A stretch of 5,977 nucleotides of DNA from an uncultured Selenomonadaceae bacterium (GTDB taxonomy: Bacteria; Bacillota; Negativicutes; Selenomonadales; Selenomonadaceae), in NCBI GenBank assembly GCA_958415865.1, contig CATYZV010000125.1, positions 1-5,977 of the forward strand, in the 5' to 3' direction. This document shows, piece by piece, positions 5,875 through 5,977 of the stretch. The notes beneath the pieces were generated by a model. That model had not been told where the DNA came from, made no database searches, and was given only the letters and a program-made list of their open reading frames with translations. The position numbers and the translations under genes are program-made. Position 1 is the first letter of the stretch, and every line of letters begins with the position of its first letter.

Positions 5875-5977
5875 AATCTCATCTCCCAAATTAATTAAAA
5901 TCTCTGATAGGCAGGTATCCTCATCATTTAGTGCCAAATCTCAATATATGTATCTTGCTCGTATAATACCTTAGTGT
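5875..5977 (-). promoter_or_regulatory. Upstream region of the PepSY gene with a tentative -10
   Basis: This 103-nt AT-rich stretch lies upstream of the favoured PepSY start. On the minus strand TATTAT (5968-5963) matches the -10 consensus at five of six bases, and its -35 would fall around or beyond the right edge. The predicted transcript would carry a leader of about 80 nt containing the GGGAG ribosome binding site (5887-5883). The frame is open throughout and could encode 21 extra N-terminal residues, but the first possible start there has no SD. No clear Fur-type box is seen. Confidence 0.3.

Noticed and set aside
5905..5935. Fur-type iron box upstream of the PepSY gene
   Set aside because: Only short ATGATGAGGATA-like similarity was found, without the inverted symmetry of a Fur site.
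5962..5967. Plus-strand TATAAT near the right edge as a divergent promoter
   Set aside because: No acceptable -35 lies 16-18 bp upstream, and the window ends before any plus-strand gene can be seen.

Overview
The window holds seven genes, all on the minus strand. They form a conserved translation and RNA-modification cluster of a Gram-positive-type (Bacillota) chromosome. In order of transcription, from the right edge to the left, they are: a PepSY-associated membrane protein, prmA, rsmE, mtaB, a HIT-family hydrolase, rpsU and a GatB/YqeY-like protein. The prmA-rsmE-mtaB-HIT-rpsU-yqeY order is familiar from many Bacillota, where dnaJ often lies just upstream of prmA; here the PepSY gene occupies that place. 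The bS21 sequence, strong purine-rich ribosome binding sites, AT-rich spacers and intermediate-GC genes suggest a Negativicutes-like anaerobe. That taxonomic guess is inference with modest confidence.

Right side (about 4490-5977): the PepSY_TM protein probably starts at a TTG at 5874 that has a good Shine-Dalgarno (SD) sequence. A strong extended -10 (4533-4541) directly after its stop codon appears to start the prmA transcript. Middle (1402-4488): prmA and rsmE are separated by 3 nt and look translationally coupled. mtaB follows after a 93-nt spacer with a 12-bp stem-loop whose 3' arm is also exactly complementary to the mtaB SD. prmA and mtaB also start with TTG.

Left side (1-1401): the HIT gene follows a 153-nt spacer with an imperfect direct repeat and a weak hairpin. 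A near-perfect sigma-70-type promoter (TTGACA, 18 bp, TATAAT) drives rpsU and then yqeY, and a Rho-independent terminator closes that unit. At the extreme left edge a second good promoter (TTGAAA, 17 bp, TATAA) reads out of the window. It is embedded in three ATACGT palindrome-like boxes spaced exactly 15 bp apart, which look like operators for a gene outside the window.

Functionally the cluster serves the ribosome and tRNA. PrmA methylates protein L11, RsmE methylates 16S rRNA, MtaB thiomethylates tRNA position 37, and bS21 is part of the 30S subunit. The YqeY-like protein shares a tRNA-binding type of fold with the amidotransferase GatB. I found no mobile element, CRISPR array, tRNA, rRNA gene or evident new defence or biosynthetic system. 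The points worth a second look are regulatory: the left-edge operator array and the possible switches in the mtaB and rpsU leaders.
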